Assembly: GCA_947307415.1 (NCBI GenBank)
Contig: CAMZJA010000015.1
Span: 1-47,182 of the forward strand
DNA from: an uncultured Bacteroidales bacterium
GTDB lineage: Bacteria; Bacteroidota; Bacteroidia; Bacteroidales; F082
Reading direction: 5' to 3'
Length of the DNA stretch: 47,182 nt
Within the stretch, counting starts at the first letter, position 1; the number at the start of each line of letters is the position of its first letter. The position numbers and the translations under genes are program-made. Below the pieces are notes generated by a model. It was not told where the DNA came from and did not search any database. It saw nothing but the letters and a program-made list of their open reading frames with translations. This document shows, one piece after another, positions 17,442 through 25,111 of the stretch.

Positions 17442-18749
17442 CTATTCGTTAATCAATGAATAAACAATTTCAAGACGGATTTTCTTATCGGTGCTGTCGC
17501 TTTGCGGACCGTAGAAAGACCAGCGGTGTGGCGACAGGGAGCCTTGGTCGGCATAAATCAGCAAACCGTTACAAGATGTCGCATAAAGACCGTTTTGTAT
17601 GATATTTTGAATGTATTCCGTGATTCTGAACCACACCATACCGTCTGTTTTATTATATTCTCCTCCATAATATTCGGCACTGATAAGCTGATCGGGAAGG
17701 AGCACATAAGAAGTGTCGGCGTCGAATTTAGCGCCTGCCACCACCAATTTTGAAGGTGGAGCATACATCGCCAACTCTGTCGAATCGGTGTCAACACCGG
17801 TAAGATATAGTCTTGCGTCATTGATGGCGACATGACCTTCCTGCAAACTCGCCCATTCCTGAAGATTCGGGAAATTAACCCAAACCCTCGTTCCCGCAGC
17901 ACCTTGAACGTACAGTTTCTCGTTGTTTGCAGCGTTAAAAACTATTGGTTCATTGGCTGTAGTGAAATCGTGTGTATAATGATTGAATCTGACATCCGAC
18001 GAGCTCACATTGAAATCATATCTCAATGTGTCGGTGCTGTTATGATAATAAACTCTCAAATAGGAATAGCTGTGTGTGAGACTGAACGAAACCGCTGAGG
18101 CCGGGATAGCGTCCTTGTCGCATGTCACATGCAATCCTTTAAAAAACTCTTTAAAATCATCGTTTGTAGCAAAAGAGCCGCTTTGAACCAATTTCTCGGC
18201 AATGGAGATATCCATAGGGATGCGCAGCACGCCTCTGTCGATTGTCGAATCCATCGGTGTCAGAGGACGTGGCACAAAACTGTAACAAGCAAGCTCTGTC
18301 GCGTCACATTCCAGAGTGTTGTTTGATTTGTATGTCGAGTCGGAGTACATCTCTTCTAAAACCTCAAATACTCTCATCGTCAATGGTTTATCAGTTGTAT
18401 CTCCATAATAACCGTTATAGCAGAGGTTGAGCACCACCGAGTCGGCGACCGCGTTTTCACCCCAGTTCAAGCTGCTTGTGCTAAGTGAATATTGGCTATA
18501 AAAATCAAAATTTGAATTACCGAAAACAGGATCGTTCATGTTTCCGATGAAGGCATAATTAAGATTCTTTGTGCTAAGATACGGCACGGTGAAAGTACTT
18601 GTCTCAATATCCTGCTGGTCGGTAAACGACACGCTAATAAGGCTGTTTGTCGGCTGCAGGTCGTTGCCGATTTTTTTAGGAGTTTTCTTACAAGATGACA
18701 AGCCTAAAAGACCAATACACAAAATCAGTGTCAGTGCACGAAGTTTCAT
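17442..18749 (-). CDS. DUF4270-type lipoprotein
   Basis: 435 residues with a lipoprotein signal (MKLRALTLILCIGLLGLSSC, Cys20), so it should be membrane-anchored at the envelope. It reads as a long beta-rich protein; the start KKIGNDLQPTNSLISVSFTD and the segment FIGNMNDPVFGNSNFDFYSQYSL are what I associate with DUF4270. Function unknown. It follows the starch synthase-like gene with one base between stop and start. This pairing is common in Bacteroidota, hinting at a link to exported polysaccharide (inference). Confidence 0.85.
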   Translation of the reverse strand: MKLRALTLILCIGLLGLSSCKKTPKKIGNDLQPTNSLISVSFTDQQDIETSTFTVPYLSTKNLNYAFIGNMNDPVFGNSNFDFYSQYSLSTSSLNWGENAVADSVVLNLCYNGYYGDTTDKPLTMRVFEVLEEMYSDSTYKSNNTLECDATELACYSFVPRPLTPMDSTIDRGVLRIPMDISIAEKLVQSGSFATNDDFKEFFKGLHVTCDKDAIPASAVSFSLTHSYSYLRVYYHNSTDTLRYDFNVSSSDVRFNHYTHDFTTANEPIVFNAANNEKLYVQGAAGTRVWVNFPNLQEWASLQEGHVAINDARLYLTGVDTDSTELAMYAPPSKLVVAGAKFDADTSYVLLPDQLISAEYYGGEYNKTDGMVWFRITEYIQNIIQNGLYATSCNGLLIYADQGSLSPHRWSFYGPQSDSTDKKIRLEIVYSLINE

Positions 18750-18750
18750 A

Positions 18751-19557
18751 TTACTTTATCTTATCATAAAATTCGTTGTAAGCATCAACGTAATTTTCTT
18801 CTCCTTGGTATTCAAGAATAGGTTTATTTAACGATCTTGCGTATTTTTCGACTTCAGGATTGATGTTCGGACTTGCCATCACGATGGCGTCGGAGAAATC
18901 GAGTGCCGACTTCTGAATATTAGCGTACACTGGGTTTTTGAGGCATTTTATCTCTTTTGCCACTATGCCAGGCATTTTGAGTTTCTTGTCGTAGTTCTCG
19001 CGAAAACCGCTTCCGAAATCATCGTCATAAAGAGAATAAACAACTTTTGAGTCGCTGAACAGCGGGTTGTCTTTGAACGCGCGTTTGATGTAAAGCGGCA
19101 CGAGCGATGTCATCCAGCCGTGGCAGTGGATGATATCAGGCGGCCAGTTGAGTTTTCTCACCGTCTCGATGACGCCACGTGAGAAAAACACGGTGCGGTC
19201 GTCGTTATCCTCATATAACACGCCGTCTTTATCAGCTATTGTCGACTTTCTCTTAGTGAATAAATCGTCGTTGTCTATGAAATAAATCTGGATTCTGGCT
19301 TTTTGAATCGATGCCACTTTGATAATCAACGGGTGGTCGGTATCGTTGATAATCATGTTCATGCCTGAAAGGCGTATCACCTCATGCAGCTGGTTGCGGC
19401 GCTCGTTGATGTTTCCGAATCGCGGCATGAAGATACGGATTTCTTTTCCTTTTTCCTGAATCCCCTGCGGTAAGTATCTGCCAATCAAGGACATCGGCGT
19501 CTCTTTGAGATATGGTGTGATCTCTTGGTGGATAAATAATACCTTCGTTTTTTCCAT
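18751..19557 (-). CDS. Starch/glycogen synthase catalytic-domain protein (N-terminal GT5 half only)
   Basis: 268 residues, about half the size of a full GT5 synthase. It matches the N-terminal Rossmann half: MEKTKVLFIHQEITPYLKE, PQGIQEKGKEIRIFMPRFG and WPPDIIHCHGWMTSLVPLYIK. The second, nucleotide-sugar-binding half is absent and the frame stops cleanly, so this is the short Bacteroidota form rather than a broken gene. Whether it is catalytic is unclear. First gene of the operon with DUF4270, cyclophilin and pheS; its promoter overlaps the end of the DUF3109 gene. Confidence 0.85.
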   Translation of the reverse strand: MEKTKVLFIHQEITPYLKETPMSLIGRYLPQGIQEKGKEIRIFMPRFGNINERRNQLHEVIRLSGMNMIINDTDHPLIIKVASIQKARIQIYFIDNDDLFTKRKSTIADKDGVLYEDNDDRTVFFSRGVIETVRKLNWPPDIIHCHGWMTSLVPLYIKRAFKDNPLFSDSKVVYSLYDDDFGSGFRENYDKKLKMPGIVAKEIKCLKNPVYANIQKSALDFSDAIVMASPNINPEVEKYARSLNKPILEYQGEENYVDAYNEFYDKIK

Positions 19558-19594
19558 ATTTTCCGGCGTTTTTTTAAGGTCAAAAAATAACTTA

Positions 19595-19627
19595 CAAAAT
19601 TAAGCAATTTTTTTGAAATAAATCAAA
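19595..19627 (-). promoter_or_regulatory. Promoter of the starch synthase-like/DUF4270/ppi/pheS operon
   Basis: On the minus strand: TTTG (19627-19624), 21 bases, TAATTTTG (19602-19595), then 37 bases to the ATG. The -33 element overlaps the stop codon of the DUF3109 gene. Confidence 0.65.
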
Positions 19628-20192
19628 CTTTTTTTGAAAAAATTTGTTTTTCGAGTCTCTGATACCAATTTTCGCCGAATTTTCTGATCAAAGGTTCTTT
19701 CAAAAACTTGTATAACGGGATGCCTTCCTTTTCGCCATAACGCTTCGCGGGCACGCACACGCTCCACTCGTGGTACATTATATACGTGAAGCCGTCTTTT
19801 TCCATCAGCCTTATCGGATAAAGATGACAGCTGATGGGCTTCCAGAAATCGATTTTGCCTTCTTTATAAGCTTTTTCGATGGCGCAGAGTGCGGTGCCGT
19901 TTTCATGAAAATAGACGAAGGCGCATTCTTCTCCGTTGACGAGTTGGGTTGTCAGTCCACCGAAGTCGTCGTAGTCGTAAACATCGTTTTCCTCAATGGC
20001 TTTGATGCCTTCGAGGCGCATATACGGCTTGATATTCTCAATGTTTTCCTCTATGATACCAACCTCGTCGGGTTCGAGTGGCGCACCGGCGTCGCCTGCC
20101 ACGCAGCATTCACCCTTGCAACGCGCCAGCTGACAGCAGAAACGGGCGTTGAGGAACTCGTCAGTTACTATAACGTTGTCAATTATTATCAT
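19623..20192 (-). CDS. DUF3109 family cysteine-rich protein
   Basis: 189 residues from ATG 20192 (MIIIDNVIVTDEFLNARFCC); the upstream extension to 20345 reads through a repeat. The N-terminal cysteine cluster (FCCQLARCKGECC) and later CAIEKAYKEG and SCHLYPIR motifs suggest binding of a metal or Fe-S cluster, as in YkgJ-like proteins. No signal peptide, so cytoplasmic. Exact function unknown. The -7 element TATCTTTG ends only 4 bases before the ATG, so its mRNA is probably leaderless. It is divergent from topA. Confidence 0.88.
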   Translation of the reverse strand: MIIIDNVIVTDEFLNARFCCQLARCKGECCVAGDAGAPLEPDEVGIIEENIENIKPYMRLEGIKAIEENDVYDYDDFGGLTTQLVNGEECAFVYFHENGTALCAIEKAYKEGKIDFWKPISCHLYPIRLMEKDGFTYIMYHEWSVCVPAKRYGEKEGIPLYKFLKEPLIRKFGENWYQRLEKQIFSKKV

Positions 20193-20196
20193 GGCG

Positions 20197-20204
20197 CAAA
20201 GATA
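20197..20204 (-). promoter_or_regulatory. -7 element of the DUF3109 gene (leaderless start)
   Basis: TATCTTTG on the minus strand, followed by CGCC and the ATG. The expected -33 position falls in the left arm of the repeat at 20217-20240. Confidence 0.6.
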
Positions 20205-20216
20205 CGAAATTTTTGG

Positions 20217-20357
20217 ATTCCTCGCTTCGCTCGGAATGACAACTACATTACAAAGACAAAAAGGCGCGGCTTGATAGTCCCAACTGATTTGAAAGAACGT
20301 TATGCCGCGCCACATAAAAACCAAAAGAATTGTCATTCCGAGCACAAAGTGCGAGGA
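20217..20357. repeat. Nested REP-like inverted repeat between DUF3109 gene and topA
   Basis: Outer arms 20217-20240 (containing TCGCTCGGAATGAC) and 20332-20357 (beginning GTCATTCCGAGC and ending GCGAGGA). A second inverted pair lies inside, GGCGCGGC (20263-20270) and GCCGCGCC (20304-20311). The whole could form a long cruciform or hairpin of ~140 bp. The outer arms belong to the same family as 27492-27560. Confidence 0.8.
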
Positions 20358-20426
20358 AACTCATTGAAAATCAACGATGTTTAAAATTATTTAAAAAATT
20401 ATTTCATTTTTAAAATAATAATGTAG

Positions 20427-20434
20427 TAATTTTG
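20427..20434 (+). promoter_or_regulatory. topA -7 element
   Basis: TAATTTTG followed by CAG, 21 bases before the topA ATG. No clear TTTG -33 element is visible in the A/T-rich stretch before it. Confidence 0.6.
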
Positions 20435-20455
20435 CAGCGCGAAAAAAGAAACATT

Positions 20456-22768
20456 ATGGTAAAAAATCTTGTGATAGTTGAGTCCCCGGCGAAGGCTAAG
20501 ACGATAGAAGGCTTTTTGGGAAAAGAATTTACAGTAAAATCGAGTTACGGACATGTTAGAGATTTGAATAAATCGACCTTGAGTTTGGACATGGAACATG
20601 GTTTCCAGCCTGAATATGAGGTTCCTGACGATAAAAAACATCTTGTTGCGGAACTTAAAAAATTGTCGGCAGGCGCTGAGATGGTGTGGTTGGCATCCGA
20701 TGAGGACCGCGAGGGAGAGTCTATTTCATGGCATCTGTTCGAGACATTGGGCTTGAATGAAGACAAATATCGCCGCATAGTGTTCCACGAGATCACAAAA
20801 CCGGCTATTTTGCATGCTATCGACAACCCGCGTAAGATCGATATGGATCTTGTAGCCGCTCAGCAGGCACGCCGCGTCCTCGACCGTCTCGTTGGTTACG
20901 AACTTTCACCGCTTTTGTGGAAGAAGGTTAAACCAGCATTGTCAGCAGGTCGTGTGCAGAGTGTGGCAGTGCGCCTCATAGTTGAGCGCGAAGACGAGAT
21001 CAAGAACTTCGTCAACAGCAGCGCTTACCGCGTGACAGCCAACTTCTCATTTACCATCGACAATCACGAATATCAGCTGTTTGCTGAGCTTCCTACTCGT
21101 TTCGACACGGAAGAAGAGGCTTATAAATTCCTTGAGGATTGCAAAAGTGCAGGATATAAAATCAAAGCTGTGGAGAAGAAACCGGTATCAAAATGCCCGG
21201 CACCTCCGTTCACTACCTCAACACTGCAACAGGAAGCTGGTCGTAAGCTCGGTTTCTCGGTGAGCAACACCATGCGCATCGCCCAGCAGTTATACGAATC
21301 AGGAAAGATCACGTACATGCGTACGGACAGCGTCAACCTCTCGACATTCGCACTCGGTCAGGCAAAGAAAGAGATTGAGAATCTTTATGGCGCACAATAT
21401 GTGAAGACACGTCAGTTCACCACCAAGACCAAGGGCGCACAGGAAGCTCACGAGGCTATCCGTCCGACATATCTCGACCAGCAGAACATCAAAGGTACAG
21501 CCGATGAGCGTAAGCTTTACGAACTCATCTGGAAACGTACCATCGCATCGCAAATGGCTGACGCTCAGATAGAAAAGACATTGGTCAACATTGATGTTTC
21601 GAACTCTGACAAAGATTTCGTGGCATCGGGTGAGGTGGTGCTTTTCGACGGATTCCTTAAGGTTTACATCGAGAGTGTCGACGACGAGAACGGCGAAAGC
21701 GTCAACAGCATGCTTCCTCCAATGAAAGTCGGTCAAGTACTCGATTTGGACAAGATGGAGGCACAGCAGCGTTTTGCACGCAAGCCTTTCAGATATACTG
21801 AGGCTTCTCTCGTCAAGAAGATGGAAGAACTCGGCATCGGCCGTCCTTCAACCTACGCTCCGACAATTTCTACAATCCAGAAGAGAGAATATGTCGAGAA
21901 GAAAGACATCGCCGGCGAGACCCGCACATACAAGATTTACACTCTGAAAAAGAACAAAATCACTGAGAAGACCGGCAAGGAAAACATCGGCTACGAGAAA
22001 GCTAAACTCGTCCCGACCGACATCGGAGTGCTCGTTAACAAGTTCTTAATCAGCTACTTCGAAACCATCGTCGATTACAACTTCACAGCCAACGTGGAAA
22101 AGGAATTCGATAAGATTGCCGAGGGTCGCTGCGAGTGGAACAAGATGATTAAGGATTTTTACAAAGACTTCCACAAGACAATCACGGAAACATCAGATAA
22201 TTCAGGTAAATTCAGCGGCGAGAAGCTTCTTGGCGTTGACCCGGTTTCAGGCAAGAATGTCTACGTGAAGATCGGTCGTTTCGGTCCGGTCGCACAGATT
22301 GGTGACACCGAATCGGATGAGAAGCCGAAGTTCGCAGGCTTGCACAAAGATCAGAGCATTGAGACAATTACTCTGGACGAAGTTTTGGATTTGTTCGCAT
22401 TTCCACGTTCACTTGGTGAATACGAAGACGCTGAGATTCAGGTCGCAATCGGTCGTTTCGGTCCGTATCTGAAGCACAAGAACGCTTTCTACAGTCTTTC
22501 GAAGCTCGACGACCCGTCGTTGGTGACATTCCAGCGCGCCGTCGAAATCATCGAGAGCAAGCGCAAATCGGATGCCGACAACGTTGTGACCACCTATCCT
22601 GAAGACAAAGATATGTTGGTACTCCGTGGCCGTTTCGGAATTTACATTTCCTACAAAAAGGCTAATTACAAGATTCCACGCAACTACGACGCAAATAATT
22701 TGACTTATCAGGATTGCCTGGATATCGTGAATAATCCGGATAACGCGTCTAAGAAGAGAAAAAAATAG
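20456..22768 (+). CDS. topA: DNA topoisomerase I (type IA)
   Basis: 770 residues; relaxes negative supercoils. ATG 20456 gives MVKNLVIVESPAKAKTIEGF, the TOPRIM start; the TTG at 20432 overlaps the promoter. The active-site tyrosine is Tyr287 in GKITYMRTDSVNLS. RPSTYAPTISTIQKREYV and the C-terminal repeats VKIGRFGPVAQIG and VAIGRFGPYLKHKN are typical; the C-terminus uses these repeats instead of zinc fingers, as usual in Bacteroidota. Its TAG stop is the first triplet of a heptanucleotide array, followed by a palindromic element and a terminator. Confidence 0.98.
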   Translation: MVKNLVIVESPAKAKTIEGFLGKEFTVKSSYGHVRDLNKSTLSLDMEHGFQPEYEVPDDKKHLVAELKKLSAGAEMVWLASDEDREGESISWHLFETLGLNEDKYRRIVFHEITKPAILHAIDNPRKIDMDLVAAQQARRVLDRLVGYELSPLLWKKVKPALSAGRVQSVAVRLIVEREDEIKNFVNSSAYRVTANFSFTIDNHEYQLFAELPTRFDTEEEAYKFLEDCKSAGYKIKAVEKKPVSKCPAPPFTTSTLQQEAGRKLGFSVSNTMRIAQQLYESGKITYMRTDSVNLSTFALGQAKKEIENLYGAQYVKTRQFTTKTKGAQEAHEAIRPTYLDQQNIKGTADERKLYELIWKRTIASQMADAQIEKTLVNIDVSNSDKDFVASGEVVLFDGFLKVYIESVDDENGESVNSMLPPMKVGQVLDLDKMEAQQRFARKPFRYTEASLVKKMEELGIGRPSTYAPTISTIQKREYVEKKDIAGETRTYKIYTLKKNKITEKTGKENIGYEKAKLVPTDIGVLVNKFLISYFETIVDYNFTANVEKEFDKIAEGRCEWNKMIKDFYKDFHKTITETSDNSGKFSGEKLLGVDPVSGKNVYVKIGRFGPVAQIGDTESDEKPKFAGLHKDQSIETITLDEVLDLFAFPRSLGEYEDAEIQVAIGRFGPYLKHKNAFYSLSKLDDPSLVTFQRAVEIIESKRKSDADNVVTTYPEDKDMLVLRGRFGIYISYKKANYKIPRNYDANNLTYQDCLDIVNNPDNASKKRKK

Positions 22769-22796
22769 CCATTAGCTATTAGCCAATAGCCATTAG
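22766..22796 (+). repeat. Heptanucleotide array TAGCCAT starting at the topA stop codon
   Basis: Units TAGCCAT TAGCTAT TAGCCAA TAGCCAT TAG, period 7, starting exactly at the TAG stop of topA. It runs directly into the palindromic element at 22796. The unit resembles the TTAGACN array at 9424-9505. Confidence 0.82.
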
Positions 22797-22823
22797 TAGA
22801 GACGGTCGGTTGACCGTCTCAAT
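22796..22823. repeat. 28-bp palindromic element, intergenic variant
   Basis: GTAGAGACGGTC (22796-22807), loop GGTT, GACCGTCTCAAT (22812-22823). The ends match the in-frame elements (GTAGAGACG), but the core differs. It lies between topA and the terminator. Confidence 0.8.
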
Positions 22824-22844
22824 TTAAATTTGTTTTTTCAATAT

Positions 22845-22877
22845 AAGAGATTTCAGAATTGCTGGAATCTCTTTTTT
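22845..22877 (+). terminator. topA terminator
   Basis: 12-bp stem AAGAGATTTCAG (22845-22856) / CTGGAATCTCTT (22862-22873) with one mismatch and a 5-base loop, followed by TTTT. It ends 3 bases before the stop of the converging CPBP gene. Confidence 0.82.
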
Positions 22878-22879
22878 CG

Positions 22880-23617
22880 TTAATACCTAAAGGTTTTCAC
22901 ATTTTTCCAAAACCACCAGAGGCCGTAAACCAGCAAAATGAGACCGCCGACAAGAGCTATCAGATAAAAAGTGTTCGTTTGATTGATTAAATCTATGCCA
23001 GTGAGTGAGTTGTTGGCAATATGGATGATGAGACCAGGAATGATGCTGCCTGTGCGCCAATAAAGCCATCCAGCGAGGATTCCAAACAGAGTGGCAGTGA
23101 CAAAAGGAGCCCATAACCCATGAACCAGCCCGAAAGCAACAGCGGAGATAAGAATGGCCGCCCAAGGATGGCATCGCGTTTTAAGAAGACCATCAAGAAG
23201 AAGTCCGCGAAAACAAATCTCTTCTATTATAGGACCAGAAACAATGACGAAAAGTGCACCGGCAATTCCTGAAATAAGTTGTTGACGACGTTCCAATGCT
23301 TCGCCCTGATAAAAAAAATCAACGTCAAGCAAAGATAACAAAGATATTGTAACGAGCAATTGTGCTACAGCTATCAAGACAGACATGCCGATTGCAGGCC
23401 AGACCATACGCCGCTCGATGCGGCCAAATGAGAGATTGACATAGCTTTTGCCGAAAAACAAGACGGCAATGAGCATTAGTCCAATCACCAAGGTCCATTT
23501 TGCGATTTCGATGTTATTAAAGACACTACCCAAGATGACACCAATAACCAATGTAGCTATATACAAAACCACCAATAGCAGCAATAGTTTTAACGATTTT
23601 ACAAATGCTTCATTCAT
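22880..23617 (-). CDS. CPBP family intramembrane glutamic endopeptidase
   Basis: 245 residues, hydrophobic, with about seven or eight membrane spans. The CPBP/Rce1 signature is present: EEICFRGLLLDGL (EExxxR) and FGLVHGLWAPF (the FxxxH motif), with a third conserved segment ILAGWLYWRTGSIIPGLIIHIANNS (H and N). The active-site Glu and His look intact, so it should be a working inner-membrane protease. Substrate unknown; some relatives act in bacteriocin immunity. Converges on topA, divergent from the PDZ protein gene. Confidence 0.93.
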   Translation of the reverse strand: MNEAFVKSLKLLLLLVVLYIATLVIGVILGSVFNNIEIAKWTLVIGLMLIAVLFFGKSYVNLSFGRIERRMVWPAIGMSVLIAVAQLLVTISLLSLLDVDFFYQGEALERRQQLISGIAGALFVIVSGPIIEEICFRGLLLDGLLKTRCHPWAAILISAVAFGLVHGLWAPFVTATLFGILAGWLYWRTGSIIPGLIIHIANNSLTGIDLINQTNTFYLIALVGGLILLVYGLWWFWKNVKTFRY

Positions 23618-23742
23618 ATTTTTTATAAGTTTATATACTTTTCCCTATCGAATCTTTTGCACATTAGACGCAAAAGTTTGGAAAAAGCTACAGTTAATTT
23701 TTGCAAAAATATGAAATAAAAACAAATAATTGATAATTTTTG

Positions 23743-23750
23743 TAACTTTG
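23743..23750 (+). promoter_or_regulatory. -7 element of the retropepsin-like/PDZ gene
   Basis: TAACTTTG followed by CAG, 32 bases before the ATG at 23783. The -33 element is not obvious. Confidence 0.6.
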
Positions 23751-23782
23751 CAGCCAATAATTAACCTGTGAATTTAAATTTT

Positions 23783-24961
23783 ATGAAAAAGAAAACTAAG
23801 AGAGTTTTTCTCGTAATTTTGGCTGTAATAGTGGCATTATGTGCCGCGTTTTTCTATTTTTTCCCTGTGGGTTTGTATATTCATACGTTGAAGGTATCAA
23901 CAGATGAAATTGTGGTGGTTGATGTCCGATTTGATGACACCATACATTTCAAAAATAACGGGCAGCATATTGTTTTCAAGGCCGAGTTTAATGGCGAGCC
24001 TGATTCATTGATTTACGATACTGGTGACAATTCGATTATGACGCTGATGTATACGCCGAGCACACGGCCCGAAGGAATGAAGTTTTATCGTGTTCGAGTG
24101 ACAGGTGTCGACAAAAAATCAAGTATCAAAATCACGACGCTGTATACAAAAGTCGGAACGGAGAAGATTTATAACACAGGACTTGGACAGGCTGTCTTGT
24201 TTCCGGAACAGCCTCTTTGTGAAAAATATACAATCACCGACCACCATTTATTGGGTTTTGAAAGCCTTCACATAGGTCATGAAATTATAGATTTCACTAA
24301 TAGTGAGATAAGATTTGTCAATTATTCGGATACGATTGACACCACAGGTTATGTTCCCGTAAAATGCACGTATGAACGGAATGTGCTGTGGGTTTATCCT
24401 CAGATCGACGGTGTGGAATATAAATGCATATTTGACACTGGAAATGGACGCGCCGGCTTTGTTTTGAAAGATGAGCAAAGGGTTGAAAACCCTCAAAAGG
24501 ACGATTATGTCTATGAAGGGTCGTTTGGAACCGGTATTGGCGGTCATACTGATAAGCAACGGTTTGTAAATGCCCCTAAAGTAAAGTTCAATATCGCTGA
24601 CACCGACAAAGAGACCGAGATAATCTATGTGAAAAATCTTGCGGACAACAACATGGGGCTCAAGGCCATCTCGCAGTTCGACTGGATAATTTCAGTGTCG
24701 TCAGGAGGACCCAGATTATATGCAAAGCCTCATATCAATGATGAGGTCAAGCCATATCACCCTGTTCGCTACAAACTTATTGCCGACAAAGGCAAATTGA
24801 AAATTTTGACACGTCTCATCGACGGCAATGAAGTCTTCAAGGTCGGCGACAGAATAGTCTCGGTTAACGGCGAGAAAATCACCAAGGAAAACATCTGTTA
24901 TTACTATGATTTGCTGACAAACAGCGACGACTGGTCTGAATTTGAAATCAAAGTGAGGTGA
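23783..24961 (+). CDS. Retropepsin-like aspartyl protease domain protein with C-terminal PDZ
   Basis: 392 residues from ATG 23783 (a GTG at 23768 is less likely). An N-terminal membrane anchor or signal (VFLVILAVIVALCAAFFYFF) puts the rest outside the cytoplasm. Two aspartyl-protease-type motifs lie in one chain: IYDTGDN (Asp79) and IFDTGNG (Asp218), each after a beta strand, so one polypeptide could form a complete two-Asp active site. The end (~335-392, KILTRLIDGNEVFKVGDRIVSVNGEKI) is a PDZ-like domain. This matches Bacteroidota 'aspartyl protease family' proteins with PDZ. Activity is an inference. Single gene with its own -7 element and a strong bidirectional terminator behind. Confidence 0.8.
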   Translation: MKKKTKRVFLVILAVIVALCAAFFYFFPVGLYIHTLKVSTDEIVVVDVRFDDTIHFKNNGQHIVFKAEFNGEPDSLIYDTGDNSIMTLMYTPSTRPEGMKFYRVRVTGVDKKSSIKITTLYTKVGTEKIYNTGLGQAVLFPEQPLCEKYTITDHHLLGFESLHIGHEIIDFTNSEIRFVNYSDTIDTTGYVPVKCTYERNVLWVYPQIDGVEYKCIFDTGNGRAGFVLKDEQRVENPQKDDYVYEGSFGTGIGGHTDKQRFVNAPKVKFNIADTDKETEIIYVKNLADNNMGLKAISQFDWIISVSSGGPRLYAKPHINDEVKPYHPVRYKLIADKGKLKILTRLIDGNEVFKVGDRIVSVNGEKITKENICYYYDLLTNSDDWSEFEIKVR

Positions 24962-25025
24962 TACGGTCAAACGCCTCCTGCGGGTTTTCGACATCCAAAC
25001 TAAGAAGAGAGGGAAGAAATAATCT

Positions 25026-25053
25026 GTAGGGATAACGCATGCGTTATCCGTAC
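25026..25053. repeat. 28-bp palindromic element, ATAACGCA-core variant
   Basis: GTAGGGATAACGCA (25026-25039) followed by TGCGTTATCCGTAC (25040-25053). The inner 20 bases are a perfect palindrome, with one mismatch near the edge. Same length and GTA...TAC edges as the VETHGRASL elements. Convergent intergenic position. Confidence 0.82.
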
Positions 25054-25061
25054 GGGATGAC

Positions 25062-25097
25062 AAAAAAGGAAACGAAATTGTTTCGTTTCCTTTTTTT
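25062..25097. terminator. Bidirectional terminator between converging genes
   Basis: 16-bp perfect stem AAAAAAGGAAACGAAA (25062-25077) / TTTCGTTTCCTTTTTT (25081-25096) with a 3-base loop. T-runs occur on both strands, so it serves the PDZ protein gene (+) and the GLUG protein gene (-). Confidence 0.92.
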
Positions 25098-25111
25098 ATG
25101 ACAATTTGATT

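Noticed and set aside
18751-19557. Truncated glycogen synthase pseudogene
   Set aside because: The frame ends cleanly one base before the next operon gene and the short form is common in Bacteroidota, so I treat it as a complete gene.
19770-20384. 204-codon plus-strand open frame
   Set aside because: Antisense to the DUF3109 gene and running through a repeat; the cysteine motifs are on the other strand.
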